Of a stretch of DNA of 64,000 bases, positions 1 to 11,806 are shown piece after piece. Within the stretch, counting starts at the first letter, position 1; each line of letters begins with the position of its first letter. The notes beneath the pieces are model-generated. The model worked only from the letters and a program-made list of their open reading frames with translations. It ran no database searches and was not told where the DNA came from. The stretch is taken from the NCBI GenBank assembly GCA_009746045.1, contig RPFO01000076.1:604614-668613 (forward strand), written 5' to 3'. A program made the translations under genes and the position numbers. The stretch is from Mesostigma viride (Eukaryota; Streptophyta; Mesostigmatophyceae; Mesostigmatales; Mesostigmataceae).

Positions 1-306
1 ACTTCCTTTTGTGCAAACGTGTGGGAGTGAAAATTCGTAACGGAAACTTTTTGGTAGTTGCCGTCACTTCATTTTGCGCGAGTGTTGGGCTGAAAATTCG
101 TAACGGAAACTTTTTGGTAGTTGGCGTCACTTCCTTCGGTTCGACTGAAAATTCGCTGAAATTCGCTGAATTCGTACCGTAGCCTAATTTTTAGTACCTC
201 GAAGTGACGGGGCACCTAAAAATTTGCCCACAAGTACACTTGGCAGCGCGCTCACTGGGAAAAATTGTACAGCCGCTCCGGCGGGCCACTTGAACGAATT
301 GTAATG
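1..306. repeat. Second copy of virus-like gene end and flanking repeats
   Basis: This stretch matches 49474-49779 almost base for base (constant offset 49473, a few substitutions). It holds two copies of a ~62 bp unit containing GTAACGGAAACTTTTTGG and the last codons of a minus-strand gene. Similarity stops at 306/307, where Gypsy-1 begins. A second copy of the virus-like block therefore probably extends left of the window. Confidence 0.9.
252..306 (-). pseudogene. C-terminal remnant of the U-box-like virus gene
   Basis: The last ~17 codons of the gene at 49725-50588, including SGPPERLYNFSQ and the TGA stop, are preserved. Everything upstream is replaced by Gypsy-1 sequence from 307. It cannot be functional alone. 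Confidence 0.8.
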
Positions 307-352
307 ATATAAGAGAGGGGCAGGTCTACAGCTAGAGCTGGTGCAGGGTTTT

Positions 353-1471
353 CTAGTCCTGCAACAGGCGGCTACAACCATCTAACTCACTCTCCGTGTA
401 CCATACTTTATCTACCTCGCTACGAGCATACATCCACTTCACCTTATACTGGCGTTGAGTACTGCGGCCCCTTTTAATGTCCCTATGGGCCACGATACTC
501 TCTACCTCGTCCTCTACCTCACCAGTATCAGGATCATGCTCTAAAGGGGCAGGGGCTAATTCTCTACCAGCGAACGTGCTTTGGTGATCAAGCTTAAGCT
601 GGCTTCTATGAAAGGTGCGCGAATGGGTCTGCCAAGAGGTAGGGATATCTATCTCATACAAGAAATTACCTACTCTAGACAACACACGGAAGGGTCCTAA
701 GAAGGCGGGCCTAAGTTTCACTTTAAGTTCAGCTTCGAACTTGTGAGCAAATCGGCCAGCACGGGGGCCTTCTACTAAGACTAAATCTCCTATTTCTATC
801 TCAGGTGCTCTTCTATCTAATGAGGCACGCAACCTAGCAAGGTACTTGGCCTGCTGCGCCCTATGGTACCCTGCAATAGCGTTGTCGTGTGCATTCTTCA
901 TCTTATCTAATAACGCCTGCACACCTTCTACGGTATCCCGGGACACATCATCCTTGTCCCTTAAAGGACTAGCTAAGAGAGAGGTAGGGGTAAGAGGTTG
1001 TCTACCAGTATCTAGGAAGAAAGGCGTGTAACCATGCGCAGCCTGAGGGCAATGGTTAAGGGAAAACTCTACCAGACATAGGTGATCCTCCCAATCACTC
1101 CCAGAACCATTCACATAGTGCCGCAGAGCTTCTTCCACTACCCTATTCAGACGTTCTACTAAATGAGAGGAGGAGGAGTGGTAGGCAGTACCGAAGGTGA
1201 CCTCGGTACCGATAGCAGCGAAGAACTGCTGCCAAAAATCAGAAGTAAATAACTTATCTTTGTCGGAAACGAACTGCCTACTCAAACCATGGTATCTATA
1301 AACATTATTGAGGTATAGGCGTGCACAATCGCGTGCGGTGAGCTCCAAGGGACAAGGCACGAGATGACACATACGCGTAAAGCGATCTACAAACACAAGG
1401 ATCTGAGCATTACCCTTATCATTCTTTCTAAAAGGTCCTACAAAATCCATCATAAGGGAATCCCACGGCAT
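353..1471 (-). pseudogene. Gypsy-1 integrase core and chromodomain
   Basis: About 372 codons open from PWDSLMMDFVGPF to the pol stop. The catalytic core shows the first Asp in MMDF, the second in VSDKDKLF and the Glu in VERLNRVVEE, the DDE triad that inserts cDNA into host DNA. The C-terminal ~60 residues (VESIVAHRDIKRGR, then YKVKWMYARSE and VWYTESEL) fit a chromodomain, which in chromoviruses steers integration to marked chromatin. The part is intact but belongs to a broken pol: the frame joins the upstream zinc-binding part through a frameshift near 1470. Strong match to Ty3/gypsy integrases. Confidence 0.85.
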
Positions 1472-2090
1472 GATCAGTGGGGTCAGGAAGGGTCCTAGGC
1501 TCGGCTCTCTGTCCTACATTGTTAGGTTTCATCTCCTGACAAGATTGGCAGGTCCTAACATACTCATCTACATCCTTTAATAAGAGGGAAGGCCAGTAGT
1601 AAGAACGGGCTACTAGATCCCGTACCTGTTTACCACCCTGGTGAGCAGCTAAATCATGCAACTCAAAGAGCAAGGAGGAGCGACAGATAGGAGGGACATA
1701 CAGGCGCCATTGAGGGGGAGAATCTGTTATCTGCACATATAAAAACCCACCTACAAATTTACAGGGGTGTTTGCCTAACTGTTGGGGATGGGAGGCAATG
1801 GCAGCTAAAGCTTCCGGCTCAGTGGCAGTAAATCTACTAATAAGGCGTTCAAGATCAGAGGTAGGCAACGCTACAGAAGTATCCAGAACAGGTTTAAAGA
1901 GGTCTCCTACCGCCTTGCCAAAGAGAAGGGGAGGTCCTAGAGGGACTATATTATCATAGGACTTTCCTGACCTAGTCGCTATATGGCTAAGCGGTATAGA
2001 AATTTTATTTTTCCCCTCCCCCCCCACAGAGACCACAGGAAGGGCCTCACACGGGAGAGAGAGTCCTACGTGAGAAAGGAGATCAGGCAT
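1428..2090 (-). pseudogene. Gypsy-1 integrase zinc-binding (HHCC) segment
   Basis: The segment carries ELHDLAAHQGGKQVRDLV, then SYYWPSLLLKDVDEYVRTC and QSCQ: the H-x3-H ... C-x2-C zinc-binding module at the N-terminus of gypsy integrases. It overlaps the core reading frame by about 40 bases in another frame, so a single indel near 1470 separates them. Its start also overlaps the RNase H frame near 2080, a second indel. Upstream residues are the usual linker between RNase H and integrase and carry no recognised motif. Confidence 0.8.
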
Positions 2091-2742
2091 GCGAACATCA
2101 GTATGAAAGAGATAGGCATATAAGATTCATCATCCGGTAGTTCACCATTAGGGGTTACACCAATAGTGGTAGGAACTAGAGTAGTATTGCGAACATCTAA
2201 GTCCTCGAAAAAGGAGTAATCTGCGCGACGGGAGAGGGCATCAGGTACTATGTTATCTACACCTTTAACATACTGCAGTTTAAAAGGGGAAAACTGTGCT
2301 AAAAACTCCATCCAGCGCGCTTGACGAGGGGTAAGGTTGGGTTGGGAGAGCAGATGAGTAAGGGGACGATGGTCCGTTTGTATAACTAATCTATAAGGAT
2401 CTATCTCACAGGGTTCATTAAGACAAACATCAAATTGGGCACCTTTAAGAAAGTGCTGCCACGCGTGGCAACAATACACCACAGCTAAGAGTTCCTGCTG
2501 GTGTACAGGATAGTTACGCTCCGCGGGGAGCATTGTCCTAGAGATATACTCAATTGGCTGTAAGCCCTGACCCTGATCCTGGAGAAGGACGCCCCCTATA
2601 GCTACCTTACTAGCGTCTGTAGCTACCACAAAGGGTTTGGTAGTATCGGGTAGGATGAGTACGGGAGGAGAGAGTAGGGATTTTAAACACTGAAAAGCAG
2701 ACTGACACTCACTACTCCAGATAAAGGGGATATCTTTCTTTA
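2066..2742 (-). pseudogene. Gypsy-1 RNase H segment
   Basis: The frame runs from KKDIPFIWSSECQSAFQCLK through VATDASKVAIGGVLLQ to VIQTDHRPLTHLLS and VDNIVPDALSRR. These are landmarks of the RT-linked RNase H of Ty3/gypsy: the first Asp in TDAS, the TDHRPL motif and the D-ALSR end. RNase H removes the RNA template during reverse transcription. The segment is bounded on its N-side by a TTAA-rich microsatellite that breaks the frame and on its C-side by a frameshift near 2080. Confidence 0.85.
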
Positions 2743-2835
2743 ATAAATGATTGATTAATTAATTAATTAATTAATTAATAGATTATTAATAGATGATTAA
2801 TAGATGATTAATTAATTAATTAATAGATTTACAGA
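2743..2835. repeat. TTAA-rich microsatellite expansion inside pol
   Basis: Repeated ATTA/TTAA and ATAGATG units interrupt the pol frame exactly between the RT connection (FATIAAPINHL) and the RNase H entry (LLKKDIPF), and introduce a stop. It looks like local expansion of the AATCATTTATTAAAG stretch rather than an inserted element. Confidence 0.7.
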
Positions 2836-3130
2836 TAAATGATTTATAGGGGCTGCTATAGTTGCGAAACGAGGGATAAAACGCCTATAGTAAGAGGCAA
2901 TCCCTAGGAAACTACGTACACTTTTAACGTCGGTAGGGGTAGGCCAATCCTGAATTGACTTAGTTTTATCCGGGTCGGTAGCGACACCGGCATCTGACAA
3001 AACATGTCCTAAAAATGGTACACTCCTACCAGAACGAACTTTAGCACGGCGAGCCCACAAAGAATTTTCAGACATTATTTCTAAGACTTTCTTTAAATCA
3101 CGTAGGTGTGTTTCAAAATCTGGGGAGTAA
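2836..3130 (-). pseudogene. Gypsy-1 RT thumb/connection segment
   Basis: The minus strand reads YSPDFETHLRDLKKVLEIM, then VPFLGHVLSDAGVATDPDKT and VRSFLGIASYYRRFIPRFAT. These are the conserved RT blocks just after the YLDD active site in Ty3/gypsy polymerases. The frame continues across YR-1: joining 3130 to 8520 restores AYLDDILI-YSPDF in frame. The segment ends in the microsatellite at 2835. Confidence 0.9.
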
Positions 3131-3509
3131 TCGGGGTTCTCTGAACATAGTTTCTTTATAGTGATACGGAAGGGGAGCCGCTGATGCTAGGTGAAATAGA
3201 GCTGGGTGATGTGATCGTAATAAGGTTGATTAGGCTTCTAGTGTACGAGTATTACGGAAGATATGGCCTAATTGTTGCGGCCCATACCTTGACGGTGTGC
3301 TGAGTACCTTGACGACGGATTTTTGCGTCTAGGTTCTCCTAGCAGATCTGTGATTGCGGTCGGGTTTGCAACAGGCAATATCTGAAGTAAAACTTGACGG
3401 CTAAAACTGTTTAGAGGCCGTTGCCGGATCTGGCCGTTGGTAGAGAGCCGTTGGCCTTGAAACACGATAAAAGCTTGCTCACCTAGCTCATGGCGGTCTC
3501 TTTTGTTTT
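3131..3509 (+). repeat. YR-1 repeat A1
   Basis: 379 bp left split repeat, matching A2 with about one mismatch (T/A near 3360). It begins TCGGGGTTCTCTGAACATAG, a start shared in degenerate form by YR-2 and all SDR elements. It probably holds the promoter and one half of the recombination site. Confidence 0.92.
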
Positions 3510-3580
3510 AACGAAGGCGGCGACAGGGGTCAGGGGCAGCGTAGCTGACGCCCAGAATTCCTTTCTGCAAAGCGGCTGGG

Positions 3581-4639
3581 ATGCCGAAGCCCGGGCGGAA
3601 GCCAGGTTCGACAGGTGCTGGGAAGCAATTACCGAAAGCTAATCCCGAGGTGCCGACAGCTACTAAACAGACGGGAAAGGGCCGACTAGGCTGGCCGACG
3701 CAGAAGAAAAGGCTCCATCAGGAGCTCTCCACTTGCTCGGGCCTGCCTGAAGTGTGCGCTGCCTTTGAGGCGGTCCTCGGGACCGACTGGGTAACTACTG
3801 TCAGCCGGTGGTCTGCGGCCCAGCTGGAGTCCGTCGTTGGACTGCTGGTCGACCACGTGGACGGGCCTGAAATTCTGGCAGCAGCGGACCCAAACGAAGC
3901 GCTAGTGGCAGCCCTCCAAAGCGCCCGGGACTTGGCGGACTCGGACGAAGAGGAGATGCAGCCACCACGCCGGCCCACGAAAGGGGCGAAAAAGGGGACG
4001 AAAAAAGTCGGAAGCCCAGCCCCGAGCAAGGGAAAGGCCGCGGGGGATGTGAGGGAGCAGCTCTTGGAGCTGGCGGCTATTATTGGCAAGCAGGGGCAGG
4101 CGGGCAAAGAAGAGGAGGAGGAGGAGGAGTCCGAGGAAGAGGATTTCCTGACGAAATTGAAGGATGCGCTGGCCGGGGCAGATGGGGCTTCCAGGAAGCC
4201 GAAAAAGACCAAAGGGGTGACGCTGCCCACTCGAGCACAAGTGGTGAATTGGAGGGTGCAAGAGAGAGTGCTCCCCGAGGTGCTCGAGGATGCCAACGAC
4301 AATGGAGGGGGGATAAAGAGTTGGATCATGGCTACTCGCCAAGGGGGGTGGAGGAACCAGGAAAGCAGGAAGGTGGTCATGAACATCGCCCTGGCCATGG
4401 ACACACTCTTCAAGGAGTTGGGGCCGGCAGCCGGGGAGTTGGCTGGGGTAGAGTATCTCATGAGGGTGGTGGCAGCCATGCTCCTAGTGGAGAGCCAGGG
4501 GTCAGGAGGGTGGAAGGTGGCTGGCCACCTCCTTGCTCTCAAGGAAGATGCCTCCTTGGTGAGCAACCCGGCCATGAAGATGGCCCTGCAAAGCGCCACG
4601 ATGATGGAGAAGCTGGGCAAGGCCCAGCAAACCAAGTAA
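3581..4639 (+). CDS. YR-1 gag-like protein
   Basis: 352 residues from ATG at 3581 to TAA. The N-terminus is basic (MPKPGRKPGS). Around residue 60-105 lies VLGTDWVTTVSRWSAAQLES, matched by a degenerate sequence in YR-2. The middle has an acidic run of about 14 residues (EEEEEEESEEED) and the last third is helical (VVMNIALAMDTLFKELG). No zinc knuckle or other named domain is visible. It is called gag from its position as first ORF of the element and its conservation in YR-2; gag proteins package the RNA. The ORF2 frame is already open from 4249, overlapping gag for 390 bases in the -1 frame, so pol could start by frameshift or at its own ATG (4687). Confidence 0.75.
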   Translation: MPKPGRKPGSTGAGKQLPKANPEVPTATKQTGKGRLGWPTQKKRLHQELSTCSGLPEVCAAFEAVLGTDWVTTVSRWSAAQLESVVGLLVDHVDGPEILAAADPNEALVAALQSARDLADSDEEEMQPPRRPTKGAKKGTKKVGSPAPSKGKAAGDVREQLLELAAIIGKQGQAGKEEEEEEESEEEDFLTKLKDALAGADGASRKPKKTKGVTLPTRAQVVNWRVQERVLPEVLEDANDNGGGIKSWIMATRQGGWRNQESRKVVMNIALAMDTLFKELGPAAGELAGVEYLMRVVAAMLLVESQGSGGWKVAGHLLALKEDASLVSNPAMKMALQSATMMEKLGKAQQTK

Positions 4640-4686
4640 ACACCGAAAGGGTAAACCGCTCCCCCTTCCCACTGCCTCTTCCTACA

Positions 4687-7600
4687 ATGCCTCTAAGCAC
4701 TACGTGGGGGAGAGTGAGGTCAGCACGCAGACGCCAGCGTGCAACTCGCCGCCGCCGGACCTTCACTCTACAACACAAGGTGATTACGTGGTTGAATTGG
4801 CTATGGCACGGGGGGGCAGACCCTCCGCCTAAATCTGGAGGCGCGTGCTCCAGAGGAACGGCGGAGGCCCTGAAAAGGGTCAAGAAGCACTGCGAGTGGT
4901 ACAGTCGCCGCGTAACCGGCGTTGCGACAGGCCCCGCAGAAGGAAGTGATCTAATCTATGGGAAATGTAATAAGTATGAACAACTTGTGGCGGAGCGGGT
5001 GAGTCTGCCGAAGCGCGAGGTGGCAGGAAAGGCGAAGCTGCTGGATTTGCTGGCGCTACGACCTAGTTGGCGAGAGGTGTACGCGAGCGAAGCCAACTGC
5101 ATCAAGCCGGAGGTGGCTGCCAGTGCGAGGTATTGGAATGTACCTGCCCCCAGCCGAGGGTGCACCATGGCGGAGTGGGGCAAGTTGATGGGGAGGGCAG
5201 CGGACGTGGGGATGGTGGAGTTCCGAGAGACGCGGCCAAAGTGGGTAGACGGATGTTTTGGGGTGGCCAAAGGAGTGGGGGAGTTAAGGCTCATTGTGAA
5301 TAAGAAGTTGGGGAACGCACTGTGGGTGGACCCCCCTAAGACGGTGTTACCCCACCTGGGCATATACTCGGAGGTCTATATCAAGGGTCGGTGCTACACG
5401 GCCAAGAGCGATCTGGTCTCGTATTACTATACCATCCAAGTGCCGGAGTGGTGGTGGGATTATCAAGGGCTACCTGATGTGTGGTCCACCGATGTCGGGC
5501 TGCCGGGGCGGCGGAGGAGGGTGTGGCCAGTGCTGAAAGTGCTGGCCATGGGGCACTCCCACGCTGTAGCGCTAGGGGAAGCCATCCATGAGATGGTCCT
5601 CTATGCCACGGGCGCTTTGGATCCTAGACGGCAGGTGAACCGCCTCACAAGTGTAGGGGAGCTGACCGTGCTTCGGAATGCATGGGGTAACCCAACCGCC
5701 CTAGCCATCGAGTACAAGGAGGAGAGCACGAGGGAGATGCAAATCGACCTTGAGGACCCCCCTGCCCCTATGGTATCCATCACTATTGATGACCTGGTGG
5801 TCAGCAATGGGCGCACGTGCGAGGCGGTGAATCGCTTAATCGCGAGTGCTATTGAAGACGGGTACGCGCCTAACAACCTTGTGCCCTCCAAGGACAAGAC
5901 GATCATGGCTAGCCCGGAGGGGGAGGACGAGCTAGAAGCTCTGGGTGTTGTTCACCGGCGGGATGGGGTGTTGGAGCCGACAGCTAAGCAGCTCACCCTT
6001 GTGGTTGCGCACACTCGTGTACTCCTCGAGAGGGGACGCGCTACCGCTGAGGCGCTGGCGGCCGTCGTGGGCCGGTGGGTGTGGCTGCAGATGCTCAGCC
6101 GCACTTGCTTGTCCATATGGCAGCAGAGTTTTAAGTTCATCAACCTCAAGGGGTGGGGCCAGCGAACGCGACCTTTGTGGCAAGGTGTGCGCGATGAGCT
6201 CGAGTGTGCCATGGCGTTGGCCCCCATGCTCCGTGTGGACCGGGGGGCTGCCCTGGCTCCGGTGGTGGTGGCCTCGGATGCGTCTAGTTTTGGGCAGGGG
6301 GTTGTCTACGCTGAGATGGCCCCAGCTGAGGTGACGGAATTAGCTCGGGCCCGGGAGGTGCGGGGTTACCCAACCCTCCTCACCCCAGGTGAGGCCATGT
6401 ATGCCGGGCCTAGACCCTTGACCAAGGCCGCGGAAAAAGCCATCATCCACGGGCGATGGCGCGTCGGGATCAAGAGTCGCTGGCGCGATTCGACCATGCA
6501 CATCAACGAGAAGGAAGTGCGGGCCGCTGTGAAGGGGGTGGAGCGCTCGGCCCGGAACCTCGGAACATGGGGTAAGCGGGTGGTGAGGTTAGTGGACTCC
6601 ACTGCCGCTTTGGGCTGCTTGGCTAAAGGGCGTTCCTCTTCTTACCGGTTAAACAAGCAATGCCGCCGGTTGTGCGCTCTTACGTTGGTCACCGGCAGCC
6701 GCTCACAATGGGTCTGGACGCCAAGTGAGCTTCAGCCTGCGGATGGGCCTTCGCGGGGGCTTTCCATGGCTGCCTCGGTGGCCGGGTGGGTCCGCGATTT
6801 GACTCGCGAGGGTGTTCATCCCAATCCCGGGCCTCGGCTTGGCGCTAGCTACTTGACCCTTCTTGAGGGCAAGGTGAAGCCGGCTACTTTGATGGTTTAC
6901 CATCGGGGTCTTAGGTCCTTTTTCGCATGGTGGGCGAGCCGGCGGGGTCGGGTTGGCAGCTTGTTGCGCGGCTTGACGATAGAGGAATACTATTGCGAGT
7001 ATGTCGCTTGGGCGCACTCACGGTGTTACAGCCGCCAGTTGTGTGTCAATGCGCTTATGGGCCTGAATTTGTACTTCCCCCGGGAGGTGCGGGATTGGGC
7101 CTTGGCACGAAGTGTTTTGGCTGGCTGGCGCACGTTGGCACCCCCTCGTGCCCCCCCCCCATTCCATGGGAGGCTGCGTTTGCGCTTGCTTGTACTATGG
7201 TGCTCCAGCGGCAGCCTCGTGCGGCTATGATGGTCATCGTTATTTTCCAACAATACCTGCGGGTATCGGAGGCGCTCAACCTGTTGGTCGGCCATGTGCG
7301 CTTGCAGCCTGATGTTCGGTTGCGGGGTTCGCAGCGGGGCGCCTTGTTGTTGATGTCAGCTAAGACGGCTAAGGGGGAGGTGCAGTCTGTGGTGATCGAG
7401 GATGTCATGACTGAGACCCTCTTGCGGGCTTGTATGCGTGGCAAGGCGGCCTGGGAGCGGGTGTTCCCTTACGATTATGCCCAGTTCAGCCGGGTTTGGC
7501 ATCAGGCCACGCAAGCTTTGGGGGTCGACACGGTGTTTACCATTCACGGGCTGCGGCATGGGGGGGCTACCTATGATTTTTTGCGGCAGCGCAGCATGGC

Positions 7601-7763
7601 TGATATTCAGCATCGGGGTCGCTGGCGCAGCAGCAAAACTGTCGCCCACTATGTGGGATTGCACCGGAGCTTGGCCCTCACCCTTCCTGACGCCCTGGTT
7701 CGGGCTATCGCCGCCTGCCCCCCGCGCATTTGGCGGAGCGTCTTTTCTCTGCCTTCCTCTTAA
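4687..7763 (+). CDS. YR-1 polyprotein: reverse transcriptase, RNase H, tyrosine recombinase
   Basis: ATG at 4687 (MPLSTTWGRVRS) opens ~1025 codons, with one frame change in a C10 run at 7151-7160. The RT shows WVDGCFGVAKGVGELRLIVN and, for the YxDD active site, SITIDDLVVS. RNase H follows with Asp in VVASDASSFGQG, Glu in INEKEVRAA, Asp in VDSTAALG and the PADGPSRG end. A 2A-like GVHPNPGP (6811-6834) then precedes a recombinase N-domain (TLMVYHRGLRSFFAWW) and catalytic domain: Arg in YLRVSEALNL, HGLRHGGATYDF, Trp in HRGRWRSSKTV and the nucleophile Tyr in AHYVGLHR. All tyrosine-recombinase residues are present. The frame break may be an assembly error in the homopolymer or real inactivation. 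Confidence 0.9.
6811..6834 (+). other. 2A-like NPGP motif between RNase H and recombinase
   Basis: The codons give EGVHPNPGP immediately after the RNase H end. 2A peptides have D-V/I-E-x-N-P-G-P and make the ribosome skip the Gly-Pro bond; GDVHPNPGP variants are known in non-LTR retrotransposons. Here the Asp is Gly, so activity is uncertain, but the motif lies exactly at the domain boundary where separation would be useful. Confidence 0.5.
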
Positions 7764-7839
7764 GTTCCCTTCATTCTTGTCTTATGCGTCCACCGGTTTT
7801 TGTTTTGCCCCTGGCTTGGGTCGCCAGGGAGGGATGTAA

Positions 7840-7973
7840 GGGTAAGGCTAGCCTTTTTGGACATAAAGTGTTCCCATGGGTAAGGATGGCCAGTTGAGGG
7901 CCACTTCCCGATGTGCTCTACTTATTGTTTTAATAAAGAGTCTGGTTACCCTGGAGTTCCACGGTTAATAGAA
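7840..7973 (+). repeat. YR-1 repeat B1 with poly(A) signal
   Basis: 134 bp, matching B2 (offset 546). It contains CTTATTGTTTTAATAAAG with AATAAA at 7932-7937, a likely transcript end signal. The core CTTATTGTTTTAA is conserved in the B repeats of both SDR subfamilies. Confidence 0.9.
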
Positions 7974-8352
7974 TCGGGGTTCTCTGAACATAGTTTCTTT
8001 ATAGTGATACGGAAGGGGAGCCGCTGATGCTAGGTGAAATAGAGCTGGGTGATGTGATCGTAATAAGGTTGATTAGGCTTCTAGTGTACGAGTATTACGG
8101 AAGATATGGCCTAATTGTTGCGGCCCATACCTTGACGGTGTGCTGAGTACCTTGACGACGGATTTTTGCGTCTAGGTTCTCCTAGCAGATCTGTGATTGC
8201 GGACGGGTTTGCAACAGGCAATATCTGAAGTAAAACTTGACGGCTAAAACTGTTTAGAGGCCGTTGCCGGATCTGGCCGTTGGTAGAGAGCCGTTGGCCT
8301 TGAAACACGATAAAAGCTTGCTCACCTAGCTCATGGCGGTCTCTTTTGTTTT
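7974..8352 (+). repeat. YR-1 repeat A2
   Basis: 379 bp copy of A1, directly abutting B1 as expected of the split-repeat plan. Confidence 0.92.
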
Positions 8353-8385
8353 CCCACCCGCCCTCCCTGTGTGTTGCCTGTTTGG

Positions 8386-8519
8386 GGGTAAGGCTAGCCT
8401 TTTTGGACATAAAGTGTTCCCATGGGTAAGGATGGCCAGTTGAGGGCCACTTCCCGATGTGCTCTACTTATTGTTTTAATAAAGAGTCTGGTTACCCTGG
8501 AGTTCCACGGTTAATAGAA
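8386..8519 (+). repeat. YR-1 repeat B2
   Basis: 134 bp copy of B1 after a 33 bp pyrimidine-rich linker. It ends in AA at the junction with Gypsy-1. Confidence 0.9.
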
Positions 8520-8696
8520 ATAAGGATGTCATCTAAGTAAGCCTGAGCACAAGAACGATCGTGCTCAGCTAAAGAAACAGAGGAGAAGGAAGGATCCCTT
8601 AAATCAGAGGACACTTGGGGAAGGTGAGAATTACCCATAACAGGTCTAAGCACTTCATTCATCAACATTTGAAAAGAGGCAGGAGAATTACAGAGT
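8520..8696 (-). pseudogene. Gypsy-1 RT active-site segment
   Basis: The minus strand reads LCNSPASFQMLMNEVLRPVM and ends AQAYLDDILI, the catalytic YxDD of a Ty3/gypsy RT. It continues in frame across YR-1 into 3130 and, on the N-side, across the TIR transposon into 11807 (VAAMG joined to LCNSP). This fixes both insertion points. Confidence 0.92.
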
Positions 8697-8997
8697 CGAG
8701 TTGGTGGCCGAGAGTTTGCTCAGTTGGCCAAGAGTTTGCTCACTTGGGTGCCAAACTCACAAAGTAACGTAAAATCAACGAAATAACTGCATACAATTAG
8801 CCTTTTGGCCTAGCCCATTCAATTATTCCGTCAACCCCCCCCCCCCCCCCCCCCTTATTCCCGCTGGTCTAGTACAAAAGCCTGATATCCCGGCTGCCTG
8901 AGCTTGGGAGGCAGCCGTTGATTGTAAACAAATGCCATGCCAGTTGTAACAACTCCTTGGAATAATTTCAGTGAAACAAGTAATAATTCATGCAAGC

Positions 8998-10847
<1,850 letters not shown>

Positions 10848-10994
10848 ACGTCATGCACATATAAACATGCAGTGACAAAGAAACATTTCGAAACCTGCGA
10901 GTTCCCGCGAATGCATTACCGCTATATACCGCAAAACGAAAGTCCGCAGCAGGCAGCCTGTCATGATTTCAAAAATACTTCGCCCTGTACCTGC

Positions 10995-11420
10995 TCACTT
11001 GTCATGGCCTCCTTTCGCCCACATAAAAGGGCACCGGCGGTCCAGTTCGTCAAGGTCAGTTCCTTCCAATCTGGCCTCCTCCCCAGCTAGAAGGGCCCTA
11101 TCCTCAGCCTCCTCAGCATCTTCTTCCCATGCATCAGCGTGGGCTTCTTTGTCATCAGCCCTCTTGTCGATGCCTTTCGCGCTATCCCTGTCAAGCTGAT
11201 TGCCCGGGTCATCCGGAGCGACTTTCCTGGCGACCTTCGTATCGCCGCAGCATTCCTTGCACAGAATTGTCTGTCCAAAACCCTCTTCTCCCACGCCGAC
11301 GCCACAAAAAACATGCATCCTGTTACACTTGCCGCACGTGCACTTGTGGACTGGGCCAACCATGTTTTTGCAACCACCCCCGCATAATTGCATGGTTTCG
11401 GTGCCCATTGTGGCAGCCAT
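10995..11420 (-). CDS. Cys-rich zinc-binding-like protein of unknown function
   Basis: About 141 codons from MAATMGTETMQL. Residues 13-60 are dense in Cys and His: LCGGGCKNMVGPVHKCTC, GKCNRMHVFCGVG and TILCKECCGD. The spacing suits two zinc sites in a small treble-clef or PHD-like fold, but no family is recognised. The rest is acidic and helical (HADAWEEDAEEAEDRALLAG). Just before the stop, CAA|GTGAGC could be a splice donor, so this may be a first exon; its phase does not match the next good acceptor near 10790. It lies on the same strand as the Met-Gly gene and inside the same TIR element. Confidence 0.45.
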   Translation of the reverse strand: MAATMGTETMQLCGGGCKNMVGPVHKCTCGKCNRMHVFCGVGVGEEGFGQTILCKECCGDTKVARKVAPDDPGNQLDRDSAKGIDKRADDKEAHADAWEEDAEEAEDRALLAGEEARLEGTDLDELDRRCPFMWAKGGHDK

Positions 11421-11588
11421 TTCCGCTTGTTCTCACCCACCAAGCTCACCTTAAAACGTGTTCAACGTTGCTTTCATTCAAATTCGAAGTGCAGTGCAGT
11501 CCGTTAAACCCAAAATGCCGAGCAGTAGAGCACGCATAAAATGCCTCGCTACTACGGTAGTTGCGACCGACTAGATCTGACAAAAAAA

Positions 11589-11688
11589 TGCCTAGGCATT
11601 TTTTTTTCAGGACTAGATCTGACAGAAAAATGCCTAGGCATTTTTCTGTCAGATCTAGTCCTGGAAAAAAAATGCCTAGTCGAATCCA
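11589..11688. repeat. Long palindrome near TIR-1 right end
   Basis: Centred on TGCCTAGGCA at 11631-11640. 28-base arms (CAGGACTAGATCTGACAGAA...) are perfect, and imperfect similarity extends to ~50-base arms. It would form a strong cruciform or hairpin. Confidence 0.9.
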
Positions 11689-11806
11689 AAAGTGCCTAGG
11701 CATTTTTCGATTTGCCGTACTTCCTGAACAAGCCGCGCGTTGCGCGCCGAAAGTTTGCTCACTTAGAATCCTTGGCCAACTGAGCAAACTTTCGGCCACC
11801 CACTCG

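Larger units (their letters stand above)
3131..8519 (+). mobile_element. YR-1: kangaroo/PAT-like tyrosine-recombinase retrotransposon
   Basis: A complete split-direct-repeat element: A1 (3131-3509), gag, RT/RNase H/tyrosine recombinase, B1 (7840-7973), A2 (7974-8352), a 33 bp linker, B2 (8386-8519). This A1-B1-A2-B2 plan with a tyrosine recombinase in place of an integrase is typical of PAT/kangaroo/Ngaro-type DIRS elements, which replicate through a circular intermediate. There is no target-site duplication. The element sits at an AA step in the Gypsy-1 RT, and excision leaves ATCCTTATTTACTCC, an uninterrupted RT frame. A1 and A2 differ at about one base, so insertion was recent. A likely one-base indel in a C10 run (7151-7160) breaks the recombinase frame. 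Confidence 0.92.

Noticed and set aside
3718-4635. Long minus-strand ORF opposite YR-1 gag
   Set aside because: Shadow of gag: Ser/Ala-rich, no homology in the matching YR-2 region, and the sense frame is conserved.
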